DNA from: Porogramme epimiltina
Taxonomy: Eukaryota > Basidiomycota > Agaricomycetes > Polyporales > Polyporaceae
Assembly (NCBI GenBank): GCA_900155495.1
Contig: FTLJ01000362.1
Location: 1 to 64,000, forward strand
DNA: 64,000 nt
Direction: 5' to 3'
The position numbers were made by a program, and so were the translations under genes. Numbering within the stretch: the first letter of the stretch is position 1; each line of letters starts with the position of its first letter. Positions 23,147 through 34,481 of the stretch are shown here, in pieces. The notes beneath the pieces are model-generated. The model searched no databases. It was not told the origin of the DNA and saw only the letters and a program-made list of their open reading frames with translations.

Positions 23147-25374
23147 ACGCCTGATTGTGGCGCACTGTGAGTTGGTCTGGTCGTCCCTCCCTTAGCTCCC
23201 GCTAATCGTATCGGTGTTTTAGAGGTTCGCGGCGCTGTGCCCCTCCGTCTTGTGGAATTCTAGTCCGAGATGATATAATGTTAGCTGTATCGAGACTGTA
23301 CTCAGGCTTCCTACATTCGTGTACGCCCAGGTCATGACGGGCCACTCTGTACAGTTTAATGTCATCCATGTTGTACCGTGAGCGCCAAGTCAGTGAGAAG
23401 ACGTTGAGTAGCGTCCACCTAGATCTGATCAACACCGGAAGTCAAATGACCGGCGAGCCGAAGTGCTCTAGACTTTGACTGCAAAACGTGAGCGTGGGTA
23501 CATAACGGGCGCCTAATTACGGCTTGGAGGTCACTGGCCAGATCGGTGAGGGCTCTGTTTCTCTCTGCCTCTTCATCCATTCGTTCTCCTCACGATTTCA
23601 CTACACGGAAGCCGTCATCGTTGCCAACTTTCACAAGCCGTCTCTCCAGAGCAACCTGCACCACGCCCATAGCCACCCGGCCGAATGACATGAGCCGTTA
23701 CCCCTTCAAGCACGGTACTTGGTGTGTGTGCTTCACCCAGTGTGAACACCCACAGATGTCCATTCTTACGCCCATGGCAGTTCAGGCTTCCATCTGAGAC
23801 ATATGGGTCCATGTATGAGAATAGATCCTTAGCAAGATGAACAATGGTCGTGCGCATTGGCCCCGTATGATACCCAGTGTATACCCGTGGGCCCACGCGT
23901 CGGAGCCTGATGCTCGACTATGTTTTATTGGGTGTGGGTGAGTCTTTCCAAAGATATATTATGCTGTATCAGTCATTCAGTGAAGCTAGATGGCACTACT
24001 ACGTGTAGAAACGGCTGTTGGAGTTGGTCTATGGACGCCTAGAGATCCCTTCTCCCAAGACTTTCAAATTGGTCGGAATGTCAGCTTCCGCTGCTGCGCC
24101 AATCCCCCAGACACGCCATGGAGTGTGTCTTTGTGGGAAAGGAGGCCAGAACAGCCTTAATGGGAGGTGAGTTCGCGTTCGACGCTGTTGTCAGGGTGCA
24201 AAGCGGCCGCGAGCAGACTCCCCGTTGATTTTGTGCGTCATTGGTCTTTTGCTGCAGGATCTCGCCCCGTGAAGGACTCTCTCCTCGACACACCTCCCCG
24301 CCGGGATCTGCTTCGGACGGCGCGGCAAACTCAACACCATGCTAAGCGCATATCTTCCGTTTCCGGCTACCGCGATCACACTGAAGACCTGACTATGCAC
24401 ACAAACAATCTCGCCCGCCGCATCCGCAGACTCAGAACCCGTATACGCAAATGCACTACGCTTACCTTGCTCAAAATCAGCACTTCAACACCTACCTGTC
24501 GCCATCGCTCGAAGAATACCACCATCCCTCAGGCGTCAATTCTGGCCTTACAGCGCGACTTGCTGTCCAATATGGTCGCCAAGGAAGAAGCAGTGCCATG
24601 GGCTGCGGCCGTCCGCATTGTGGTGTACAGAGGACTTTATGGACCATGGTACGTTGGCGGCACGCGTTGGTGGTGCACCGTTCAGTACCCCATTCCGCCT
24701 TAGCCGCACGATGCATCTTTCGTGAATCGTGGTTCTGTTCCCTCTCTGTCCATGTGTGAGTCATCAGGCGTTGACCGTCTCCATGTATGTATGCCGTAGA
24801 CCGAAGCAATGATAATGGTCATTTCCCATGAATCCTCTCACTGAGACTGTTCGTGGACGACGGAGATGGTTGTTGGCGAGAATAGTCACGAGCAACACAG
24901 TTCGTCCTCTCAGGCGTATCCTCAAGATCGCTTACCTTTTCGAAGCCCCAGTTCTGACCAGTGTCACAAGGACGTTATACGTTGTCGACAAGAAGATGCT
25001 CTCACCAGAAAGAAGAGAAGTACGTGTTGCCGCATTCCTTGACTCACCCACTTACCTGCATCGCTGACATGAGGATATTCTTACCAGAAACCTAGTTGAC
25101 GGCGTTGTCTAGTACGTCGACCTGCTGCTGACCTCACCGCAAAAGCACTTCGTGAGCAAACATCCACTCACGAGAGGCGAGCAGACGTGCGCGTCTGTCA
25201 ATGTCTTTTGCTTACTGTTATTTCAGGATCTCCGTGATAGGTCCGCCTGCCCGACTTCCGAGCTTCCGAAGCCTCACGCGTTCAGCGCGGGACGCACGCG
25301 CTCTGGCGCAGACGACCTACCTTGCGCTGCAGCCCTCGTACCTCAGCACCACCACCCTCTCAACCCCGACATCC
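23147..25374. other. intergenic with a possible small gene at 24078
   Basis: One small two-exon model is possible: 24078..24166 joined to 24258..24345 (donor GTGAGT, acceptor GCTGCAG), 58 residues, starting MSASAAAPIPQTRHGV and containing CLCGKGG. It has no relative I know. A second piece near 24400-24560 (MHYAYLAQNQHFNTYLSPS) resembles the N-terminal style of DUF6699 proteins but has no core behind it. The remainder shows nothing. Confidence 0.3.
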
Positions 25375-26947
25375 ATGCGAATCCACAAGTGCCTCGCGCG
25401 CCCGGCCCCTCCAGCCTCGACAGAGGGTACGTCCGCCGACTCGGACGACCCGTTCCTGGTCGCCTCAACATCCCCAACGGGAGACTGCCCGAACATGCCC
25501 ATGGCCCCGTCGCCATTCTGCTCTGCGCACCACGCCGAGTACAGCACCCTCCGTGCGGCAAAGTCTGCCGCAGCACGCGAAGCAGAGCGGCTCCGCCCAC
25601 TCGTCGAAGGCGTGCTGACAGACGGCGCCTCTGCGTCGGACGCCCGTGGGCGGGCACGTGACCTGGCGCTCACGAAGGTGTACGCTGAGGCGCTGGGGGA
25701 GGCAGCCAGGGCGGCGAGGGAGCTGACAGAGAGGTTCTATTGCGATGGTGAGTGGGGCGTACTCGCCAGAGAGATAGTAGGCGTTGACTAGCAGTGTTGC
25801 AGATGAGGGGAAAGATTTTGAGGAGAGGAGGGAGAGTGTGGCGCAGTTCGTGAATGCTTCGGAGGAGCGAGAGGTGGAGGTCAAACGCGACGAGACGGCT
25901 GAAGCTCTTAAATCGGAAGCTGAGATGGAGAGACGCACGGATGAGGTAAGTTTGATCTTAAGCCGGGGAAACGCAGCGCGCCAGGTGGCGTTCATACAAG
26001 GCTGACTGGTAACCCCAATACAGGCCGATTCGCCTCAAGGCAGCTCCATCCCGTCGGGGAGTGGCGACGCCGCCCATGGGTCATATCGTAGTCACTACAC
26101 AGCCCTCCTTACTCCCCACGAGCTCCCTTGCGCATGTTCCGATGTCATCCGCATCTCGAGCCCTTGGAGGAACATACCGCGACGGCAGTGCGAGGCCCGG
26201 CCACGGCATACGCAGTGCAGCCGATTCACGGTGCCAACCTCACGTTTCTGCGTGGCGCACAAGGTTGAAAATACGGTGGATATCCGTTTGTTCACGTTCC
26301 AGAACGATGCGCTGGAGGTGGCGCGGATGAGAATCGCGCGAGTGGCCGAAGAGGAACGGACGGTCACGGACAGCGTGGCGGTGGCGAGGAGGTATATCAG
26401 AAGTCTGGACGATATGGCCAAATTTACCGAGAAGCACCAGGTGATGTATTCGTGTCTGCGTATGTTGCCGCGGCCGTTAAATTTTCGGGAAGATGGGCTG
26501 ACGGTGTGTGCTACAGCTGCGAACCGCCAGGTAGCGTACTCGGAAGACGTCCAGAAGAGGCGGTTGGCCGCGTGCTATTTGCTTGCCGAGTCTAGTTTCC
26601 GAGTCGATGGCATGGAGGCGATGAGAGAGGGCGCAGTGGAACAGTGGGCGGTGGGTTACATGGCGAAGCTGGACGAGGAGGATAGTGAGCACAACGTGGC
26701 GCTGGGCGTAGCCATAGTGAGCCCGCTTGCCTTGTTTTCCGATATTGTTGTGCTGACCATCAATAAGACCATCGGCGCCGGTGCTATGTCCCTGGTCGGT
26801 GCACCGATCGGGGGAGGTCTCTTGGGGGCCGCGGCGTACCACACTGTGCGGTCTCTCTGGAACCGCAGGGGAACGTGAGTCATTCTGCGACCTGCGTAAT
26901 TGTATTTCCACTGACCAGTAGATCGCAGGTCGCCCGGTACGGAATAA
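25375..26947 (+). CDS. Cys/His coiled-coil family protein with hydrophobic C-terminus
   Basis: Exons 25375..25747, 25803..25945, 26024..26459, 26517..26716, 26768..26874, 26929..26947; about 425 residues. N-terminal module: C6, C38, C49, H52, Y56 (FCSAHHAEY). A conserved SDARGRARDLALTKVYAEA block follows, then an acidic coiled-coil region (DEGKDFEERRESVAQF). The second module is around 208-250 (C208, C210, C227, C236, C247, H250; SRFCVAHK). The 3' exon encodes a Gly/Ala-rich hydrophobic segment (TIGAGAMSLVGAPIGGGLLG), which could insert in a membrane. Two introns (26460..26516 and 26717..26767) keep the frame open if unspliced; the paralogue at 18.9 kb shows they are introns. If the last intron is not used, translation ends at the TGA at 26878. 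Confidence 0.68.
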
Positions 26948-28376
26948 TTCGCAGGCGTCACTGCACCACCTCGAGCTTCCTAAAGCGAAGGCGATGTTTT
27001 GTACAGGACGTCTGTGTATGAGCCTCGTGGTGGTTTACTGTATACCGGTGCTCTCGCTGGTGCCTTGAACAGCAACGGATCCCTACCGTGTCGTAGGGCA
27101 CATCTTGAACATTTGGGTATGTTGTGAGATCATCGAGCTCTAGTGAGTCATGCGCAAGTGCACGAGTTTAGGGACCAAGGCCCAGCCCAGGAATCCTGTC
27201 GCTGATAGAGAGAACCCGTAGTGGGATATCGTGGGCGTGCCGAGTTGTCCAGCGGCCGACCCAGGTCCCACGGAATCTTGGTCATCGCCTTCTCTTTCGG
27301 GCGCGCGAGCGTGTTTCCTTCTATATCCAGCGGGGAGCGAAAACATGCACAGCCACCGATGGTTGGCTGAGGTCGGGGGGCACAATGAGCTCGTGTTCGC
27401 CTTTTATCATGCTTGATTTTTGTGTCGTGGACGACCTATGTCCTCTCTATAGTACCCATCGCATTCCCAACAGCACAATGGATTGCAGAACGAACAATAA
27501 TTGAGGGAACGGTGCGACGGTGCCGAAAAACCGCGTCAAATTGACCTACCCAAATTTGGGAATGAGCGCTAAGCGGGGGAAATGAACGTCCGTCTAGATA
27601 TATAATCGTCGCTGATGTGGCTCCGTCTGTCCACCTCCCTTCCCCCGGCTTTGCGCCTTCCCCCCCGTTCCCCCTGCATGCTAGCCGATAGTATGCTTGA
27701 ATACTATGTCTTTGGACATCCTTTCGTGCGATTTCGGTGGCGGCAACCGTGAACATTTGAGAACCATTGGTAAGCTGCGTTGTAGTGGGTTGTCTCGTCT
27801 GTGATGGTGAGGTTGACGGGGTTGATTGGGCAGGGTGGGCTGGAGCTTTACCAGCGTGGTAGAGCTCGCCGTCGTCGAGGGGGAAGATCGTCCTCATCGC
27901 GGGTGCCATCGGCCTCAACATTGTCGCCCCGCTGCGTCGACGGCCTTGAGGGCTCCCACGTTACCAGTTCCTATTACGTCCCATGGGCCCATGTGGGCCC
28001 ATGGCCACGTTGTCTCGAGTGCCAGGGGGCCATGTTCTCCTTGGTCACGCGATGCGCTATGTCATTCTGAGGTCCCTCCTTCAACTCGGGCCTCAGATTC
28101 TAAGTGAGGGTATGTCGTCATCTACTCAAGTTGTTATCGCCATCTCTGCTTCTAGTGCGCCGCCCATGGCCACGCCGGCGCGCAGAAGCTCCCCAGCCTT
28201 CGCTTACGACGGTGCACTGATTTTCTGCGATAGGTCTGCTACTGTCGCCGGTCCATGGTCCTTGTCCGCCGTCCAGTCCCGGGGACAACGGCGGCTCGCT
28301 CAGGAGACCAGGGACCCACGCGGAGATATCACTGTCGCCCACCCATACACTCTGGGCTTCCGTGCAAGGTCCCGGT
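26948..28376. other. intergenic
   Basis: No supported gene. Contains an inverted repeat at 27981-28004 and short open frames on both strands. A stretch near 27885-27950 (KIVLIAGAIGLNIVAP) is hydrophobic and recalls the 3' exon of the Cys/His family, but nothing else of a gene is present. Confidence 0.3.
27981..28004. repeat. 24-nt inverted repeat
   Basis: Two perfect 11-nt arms (CCATGGGCCCA and its reverse complement) separated by TG. No gene is associated with it. Confidence 0.8.
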
Positions 28377-28905
28377 ATGACTCTGCACCCAAACCAGCAC
28401 AAGGACCCCCCTCACCAGGGTGGGGTATATACGTCGGGACCGCGACGAGGGCTGACTCGCTCCCCCTCCACCCCAGGCTCCGTACCCTCTTATGGACCCG
28501 GCGCTCGTCCCTCTTTAGCAACCACGTTTTTCCTACCGGAGTGGCCCGCCTTACCGGGCGTCTCTACATCCCCGCGGGTCAGAAAACGCCTCACCCCATT
28601 CTTCACAGCGCACAGCCCGTGCCCCGCCCCGTTCAAAGTCGACATGCCGGCGGTTGTCGGGGTTGTACGTGTACTCGGCCGGTCGACAACTCCGACTGCT
28701 TTCCCTGGGTACCACGACTAACAATAGGATCCTTCGGCCCATCTTCCGGCAAGTTATGAACGCTTTACTCAAGCCTTATACATGTTTCGGAGTTTGGTGG
28801 ACACTAGCAGCCGGATTGCGGAGACCCAACCGGCCTGAAACGCCCGTTTCATTGGTCTCCGGACGAAATCTCGTGTAGCTGAGTATCATTATGTCCTGCG
28901 TTTGG
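28377..28905 (+). pseudogene. DUF6699-like gene with in-frame stop
   Basis: Exon 28377..28664, intron 28665..28727 (donor GTACGT, branch GACTAAC, acceptor AATAG, phase 0), second exon from 28728. The first exon is Pro/Ser-rich and leads to CPAPFKVDMPAVVGV. The second gives PASYERFTQALYMFRSLVD and then meets a TGA at 28836-28838. The same frame continues beyond it with ARFIGLRTKSRVAEYHYVL, which matches the conserved C-terminal end of DUF6699. The stop therefore interrupts a recognisable reading frame. An undetected small intron covering the stop, or a truncated but expressed 132-residue protein, cannot be excluded. Confidence 0.45.
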
Positions 28906-28973
28906 TCAAATGCTCGCTTTCGGAGGATACCTGGGTGCCTCCGCCGCCGCTGGCGGGGCTCATTTCGCGCTCA

Positions 28974-28980
28974 TATTTAA
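28974..28980 (+). promoter_or_regulatory. TATA-like element
   Basis: TATTTAA 113 bp upstream of the ATG at 29093. Confidence 0.35.
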
Positions 28981-29092
28981 GGCGTTTTCCGCGCTTACAT
29001 CGATTCTACCACTACCATCGTCGTCGTCCTCGTCTTTCGGAGAGCGTTTTACCACCCCACGCAATCATTGCACCACGACGCTCATAAAGACC

Positions 29093-29941
29093 ATGCCTGA
29101 CACGAATACCTATCGGCATGTACGCTTTGTGGACGACAATATCCCCAGACGGGACTCCTCGAGCACGGCGACGTTTTTGCCTGCTCCCTCCTGGAGCTCG
29201 TCCACCTTAGTTTCTTCCTCCGGTTCGCTGTAAGTACGATCGACAGTCTTCCGCGCATATTTAGACTCACTAGGACTCGCCTAGGCCGCTCGCGAAAGCT
29301 ACCACCGACCATTCGATCATCGGAGCGAGCGATAGCACTGGAGGATATTTGGCGGCCGTTCAGGGAGGCATACGGGGAGTGATGGTTGGGTATGTCGCCA
29401 TTCTGGAGGCCTATTGGACCCAACGTCCTCATTCTGGAGTCATAGAGCTGCTTGGAACACATCCAACGGCTCCAGCACGTCCACACTCCCCTCCGCCTCT
29501 CAAGAGTTCGCGCCTGCGTTGCCAAGCATCCGCATACCCTGCGCGGCCGAACGCCCTCCCCTTCCTCCATCCGTCACCCATGGGAAGATGTGGGAGTCTA
29601 CCATGCCCATCGACATTCCTCTATGGTTCCCCGGGCGAACTGGGTACATCCCCGTCCACGTCATACCCTACGAGGGATACATCACGTACAACGACATCGT
29701 CCGCGCCCTCATCCGGACGCTGTACACCGCGGCCTCCTCGGAAGTCCTCGCCAGCTCCCCCGCCGCGCACTTGATGATGAATCAGCGCACGGGCTCCTCC
29801 CATGGCACGCCCCTCCTCATTGACGTCTACCCGTCGAACCACGTCCTGGGGAAGGAGATCTTATTCCGCCTCGCCGCGGGCCGCGACCATCACATCCGCG
29901 CCTCGAGCTGTGAGCTGGTGTGGTCCGCGGCTGATGTGTAG
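29093..29941 (+). CDS. DUF6699-like protein, three exons
   Basis: Exons 29093..29229, 29285..29389, 29446..29941; introns of 55 and 56 nt (donors GTAAGT and GTATGT, acceptors CCTAG and CATAG); 245 residues. Start MPDTNTYRHVRFVDD. The middle is Ser/Thr/Pro-rich. The core has a strand (MPIDIPLWFPGRTGYIPVHV), then YITYNDIVRALIRTLYTAAS, the DUF6699 helix. It also has DVYPSNHVLGKEILFRLAAG, which aligns with the end of the protein at 12.9 kb (LYFRGLRP). Function unknown. Confidence 0.68.
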
Positions 29942-30144
29942 GCGTCGAGCCACGTAAGCATTTCTTCCCCGTGTGATCTTTATGTGTGTGCTGACTGTCC
30001 GCGATGTCTAGCGCCCTTCTCGCCACCCTCGCGCCCCACTGCGCGCGCCTTTCCCGTTCCGTTGTCCCCGCTGTCTCGCGCGATGTCTCGGTGTATTGTT
30101 ATCTCCCATATCTGCTACATACCACTGCACATCGTCGTACAGTC

Positions 30145-30164
30145 CCGCACCGCACCGCACCGCA
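30145..30164. repeat. CCGCA x4 microsatellite
   Basis: Four perfect tandem copies of CCGCA in non-coding DNA downstream of the DUF6699-like gene. Confidence 0.8.
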
Positions 30165-30506
30165 CGCCTACGTATAGTCTCGCAACGCATCACATCGCAC
30201 CATACCATCACACACAGTGTATACGTAGTTTCTTTTTCTCTGCATCGGCACGGCACACGACAGTTGCACGTTGCCCGGGATTGTATCAATGCATAAACCC
30301 CAGAGCCCCCACTACCCATCAGCGTGCTCCGTGTTCCATTTGTCTCGCCGTCATCGCGAACCACCAGCGACCATGCGAGGGCGTTGAGTAGGGAATGACG
30401 TCGGTCCCGGATCGGGCCCTGTGTCCTCCGATTGCGGACGATCAGAGAAGGGCGATGACAAAGCTGAAGGATATCGGGTGGGCGTCGGCCGTGGGCGCCT
30501 AAAACA

Positions 30507-30946
30507 ATGTTACTCCGCCGCAGCGCCGACGCCATGTTCTCCTCCGTCCCCCTCACACACTGTGCTGCAGGGCCTGCTGCCTCTTCCAACCCCTCTTTGA
30601 AAAGCCCTTTCTATGTCTGGCCTTATGACACAAACAGGAATGGCGAGTACGAGTGGACGTGGTATGCCACGTATCACCCCTCATCCATAGGTATGTGATT
30701 CAGTCCTCTGTTATCACACGCCGCCCTCTCACAGCGCTCTATTGTTCTCCTAGCACGTCACCTGGGGCATATGGGTCCATTTGTTGGCCCCCCATTCGGT
30801 GAAATCGCTGTCATCGGACCCACAGTCCACACCAGGTGTATCATGCAGCGTCGCGGACTTTCACGATACTCGCTGTGGTTCACAAACCCAAGCGAGCCTC
30901 CGCGAAGACAGTTCCTACGATTTCCCAGCCGAGAAGATGCAAGATA
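30507..30946 (+). other. possible two-exon gene, unassigned
   Basis: An open stretch from the ATG at 30507 (with FYVWPYDTNRNGEYEWTWY) ends at a perfect GTATGT donor at 30691. A CTCCTAG acceptor ends at 30753. The joined frame gives about 126 residues and then a stop. All three frames are open downstream, so the second exon is not certain; a further open stretch to a GTGAGT donor near 31110 is Val/Leu-rich. No relative recognised. Confidence 0.2.
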
Positions 30947-32105
30947 AGGGTCCGTGGCTCCATGCTCGTTAAGGATGGGCCGGCGGGGTCGCCCGATGGA
31001 TGGGCGATTTGCTTTATGGGACATCTGGTAGGGCTCGTGGCAACCGCGTGGGTCTATCGAGGTCGATCTCCTGGTGCGGTTCAAGTGGTAGATGAGCTTA
31101 ACGGATGGTGAGTTCGGTTATTTGGGCGTGCTCAGTGTCGCGCCCCCTTAGCGCGCGGTGTGCTCATACCTCTCCTCCTCGACCCAGCACGGTCTACTCC
31201 TTCGTAGGGCCAGCCCCACAAGCCCCCATAGACTTCTCGGGAAGCCTTTTCCATCCCCCTGATGTGATGAGCAAGACCACCTCGCCGTCATCATCAGTCC
31301 GAATGCTTCATCATTCTACAACGGGCAGATTGCGCGTACGAGGACGTGGAGAGCCCCATTTGGCGGTGGAGCAAGTATCGGGAAGTTCAATCCGTGGTCA
31401 TGGGCTGTTTCCAGGTGCTTGGGATCGCACGGCGGTGAGTTTGTGTCTTTGTCTCATGAGGCCATGTATATCTTCCCCCCTTTTACCTTACGACCAGCTC
31501 ATGGTCTTCCATACCCGCGGTTTCAGTATTTGTTACTCTCTGTGCGGGTCTCGAGCGCATATCAGAGGGTTTTCATGTACTGCGGACACGCGTTCTCGTC
31601 TATTGAAGCAATAATAGTCTTATTCTTTCAACCCCCATACGAGCGCACAATATTCTTCGTCTGGGAGCGCGATTTCTTCTTATGTCTGTTGCGGTGGCAG
31701 GCCGATGAGCACATGCTAAATGTTTACTTCACTTGGCAGATCTTGAAGACGGACACCGCACCCGCGACGTTTTGAAATGTCCACCATACGGCGCAAGAAC
31801 TTCACTCCTAGCCCCCGCTTCAAGTTTTTGGCTGTCGAACACCCTGACTTACTCCATGCGCCCGCCGTTGCCGAGAGCAGTCGTTGCCCACGTGTTATGG
31901 GGTCGTCGTCACATGGGGAGAGCCGCTGCTGCGTTTCGCGACCTCGGTGAGTGGGCAACAGTCCGGCATTCCTCGAGGAAGACATTCTGATCGCGCTGCA
32001 TGACACAGCGACCCCCGGACGTCGCCGACTGTATGGATGGTATCGTCACCATGGTGTGGGGGGCCAACGCGTGGCCTGACGTGGGGAACGTCGGTACCAG
32101 ACGCG
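30947..32105. other. intergenic
   Basis: Spacer between the DUF6699-like region and the second tannase gene. Contains open stretches with occasional splice-like signals but no recognisable protein. Confidence 0.3.
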
Positions 32106-32111
32106 TATATT
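32106..32111 (+). promoter_or_regulatory. TATA-like element of the second tannase gene
   Basis: TATATT 59 bp upstream of the ATG at 32165. Confidence 0.4.
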
Positions 32112-32164
32112 GGGCGAGGCAACTTCGTCAAGACTCCGTCCCGACGGCCCACACTCCAGTCGCA

Positions 32165-34481
32165 ATGCTTCTCCAGCTCTCCTCCGTGTTCGTCGCCTTC
32201 AGCGTCGCCCTCGTCCGCTCCGCCTCGGTATCTGCGCCAGCGGGCTCAGGCTCCGAAGTTGCATGCACGTCCTACGCCCTTAACGGAGCAGCGCTGGCCA
32301 ACGTGAAGCTGAACGCGACAACGTACTACCCCGCGAACGCGAACATCACGCTCAGTTCACCTCTCGGGCCACTCGTGGTTGACGACCTCCCAGCGTTCTG
32401 CCGGCTCGAGCTCGTCATCACGACCAACGCGACCGCGGGCTCCAGTGCGAAGGCGGAGGTGTGGCTCCCGGATGCATGGAATGGGCGTGCGTTGACTGTG
32501 GGTAATGGCGGGTTCGCGGGTGGAGGTGAGCACATTCCGTGCTGGTGATTGTATTTGGGGTTAAGGTTACCCTTCCAGTGAACGTCGCGGATTTAGGAAG
32601 CATCGCGGTGAAGCAAGGGTGTGAGTGCGTTGCTCTAGCTTGACCGCTCTCGTATATTGATGGTGATGCGTTCCCAAAGTTGCGGGATTGTCGACAAACA
32701 CTGGACACGACAGCTCAATTTGGGAAGGGACCTGGGGCGGGCCACATAACGATGTAAGTTTTCTTCTCGTATCATGAGCAGGTGTATTGGCCATCCTTCT
32801 AATGTTATGTAGAACACGATTATCGACTTCGGATACCGAGCTGTCCGTGAGACTGTTGTCGCCGGGAAGGAGATCATCGCCCACTACTACCAGACCGCTG
32901 CCAAGACCTCTTATTATCTCGGATGCTCGAGTGGTGCGTGGTTCCAACCTGCATACTTCAGGCTAGTTCTGATAAAATCAACTAGGCGGACGTGAAGGGT
33001 GAGCATATGCGGGACATCACTGGAGATCAACTCTCATCGCTTTACCGTAGCCTTAAGGAGGTCCAGGAGTATCCCGAAGACTTCGACGGGGTTGTCATAG
33101 GCTCGCCTGCGAACTGGTTCACGCACCTTACCGGCTGGTCGCTGTACATGAATCAGATCGTGCAGCCCGCGACGTCGTCCAGGTTCCTCACCCCTAGCGA
33201 ATGGTCAGACATCGTTGCTCCGGAGGTCATGAAGCAATGCGATGCACTCGATGGGGTAAAGTCTTTCACTATCTCTCTCCGTTCGATGCTCATCGTACCT
33301 TTTAGCTGGAAGATGGAATCATCAACGACCCGCGTCTGTGCAAGTGCGTGTGCTCCGACTATGAGATATGCGACATGCTGACCTCACCGTCTTTTTGCAG
33401 TTTCGACGCAGATGTACTGTTGTGCGTGGATGGCCACGCGAGTCCTTGCTTGACGGTGGACCAGGTCTCCTCCGTGAAGAAGGTTTACTCGGACTACTAC
33501 GTGGGCGACGAATACGTCTTTGGCCGCGTGTTCCCTGCTGGAGGGGAAGCTGCACTTCCTCAGGGTCTTGTCAGCGACGAGCCGTTCCAGTTGGCACTCG
33601 ACTACTACCGGTACTTCGTTTTGAAGTGAGCTAGCTCAGTCTATCTCCTCATCTCTCGAACGGCTCGATCCTAATGCGCATTCTAGCGACACAAACTTCC
33701 AACTCTCTGATTACGACGCGTACAACTTCTCGATTGCGGGGCGGATCAACCCAGGCCAGAACGACGTACGTATACTCACGCAGACCCTTCAAAGCCCTCA
33801 TGTCCACCATCGTTTACTTATTCCTCTTTAGGCGATCAAGACGGACCTTACGCCATTTGCTGGACCAGGGCACAACGGAAAGCTCATCCATTACGTCGGC
33901 TGGGCAGACCAGCTCATCAGCGTTGGAAACTCCCTGCATTACTACGAGACCGTGCGGAACTTCACGGAGAGTAGCACGAACATGAAAATGGACGACTTCT
34001 ATCGCTTCTTCCCAGTACCGGGGATGCTTCACTGGTGTGTCTAAGCCTACGTTACCATCATGACATGTTTATCTGACTTTCCCTGTAGCTCCGTATGTCT
34101 TCTTTGCGCGCGTTCCCTGCCACGTGGCATTACTGACTATTTACGCACACAGACAGGCAACGCTGCGACGTCGTTCGGCGCAGCGGGAGATTACAACCCC
34201 CCGCTTTCCAGCGATGCACAGTATAATGTGCTCACCGGGATTGTACGCTGGGTCGAAGAGGGCGTAGCCCCCGAGTCGTTCACCGCTGTTGCATACAATG
34301 ATGGCATCGCCACGAACGGCCTGAACTACACCCGCCCGATTTGCAAGGTGCGTGCCCTATCATACGTTCTAGACTGTAACCTGATGTAGCTTTCGTGTGT
34401 CAGTATCCGCTCTCGCTGCGGTACAAGGGTAGCGGGGACGCGAAGAGCGCGGATAGCTTTGAGTGTGTTGACTTGGTATGA
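32165..34481 (+). CDS. tannase/feruloyl esterase family protein, secreted
   Basis: Thirteen exons: 32165..32525, 32579..32620, 32680..32753, 32813..32933, 32986..32998, 33051..33255, 33306..33343, 33401..33625, 33687..33765, 33832..34034, 34089..34092, 34153..34347, 34404..34481; 545 residues. Signal peptide at the N-terminus (MLLQLSSVFVAFSVALVRS). Catalytic landmarks of the family: GCSSGGREG (Ser beside Cys), YVGWADQLI (Asp) and MLHCS (His beside Cys). N-glycosylation sequons are frequent (NATTY, NITLS, NATAG), as expected for a secreted protein. It differs from the 8.3-10.6 kb copy by fusing two of that gene's exons into one. Likely acts on plant phenolic esters; the substrate cannot be told from sequence. 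Confidence 0.9.

Noticed and set aside
27983..28759. 258-residue plus-strand frame
   Set aside because: Overlaps the DUF6699-like relic in another frame; the relic frame has a perfect intron and matches the family C-terminus, this one has no recognisable content.
30145..30164. CCGCA repeats as part of a CRISPR-like or telomeric array
   Set aside because: Only four 5-nt units, no spacers, and not a fungal telomere unit; simple microsatellite.
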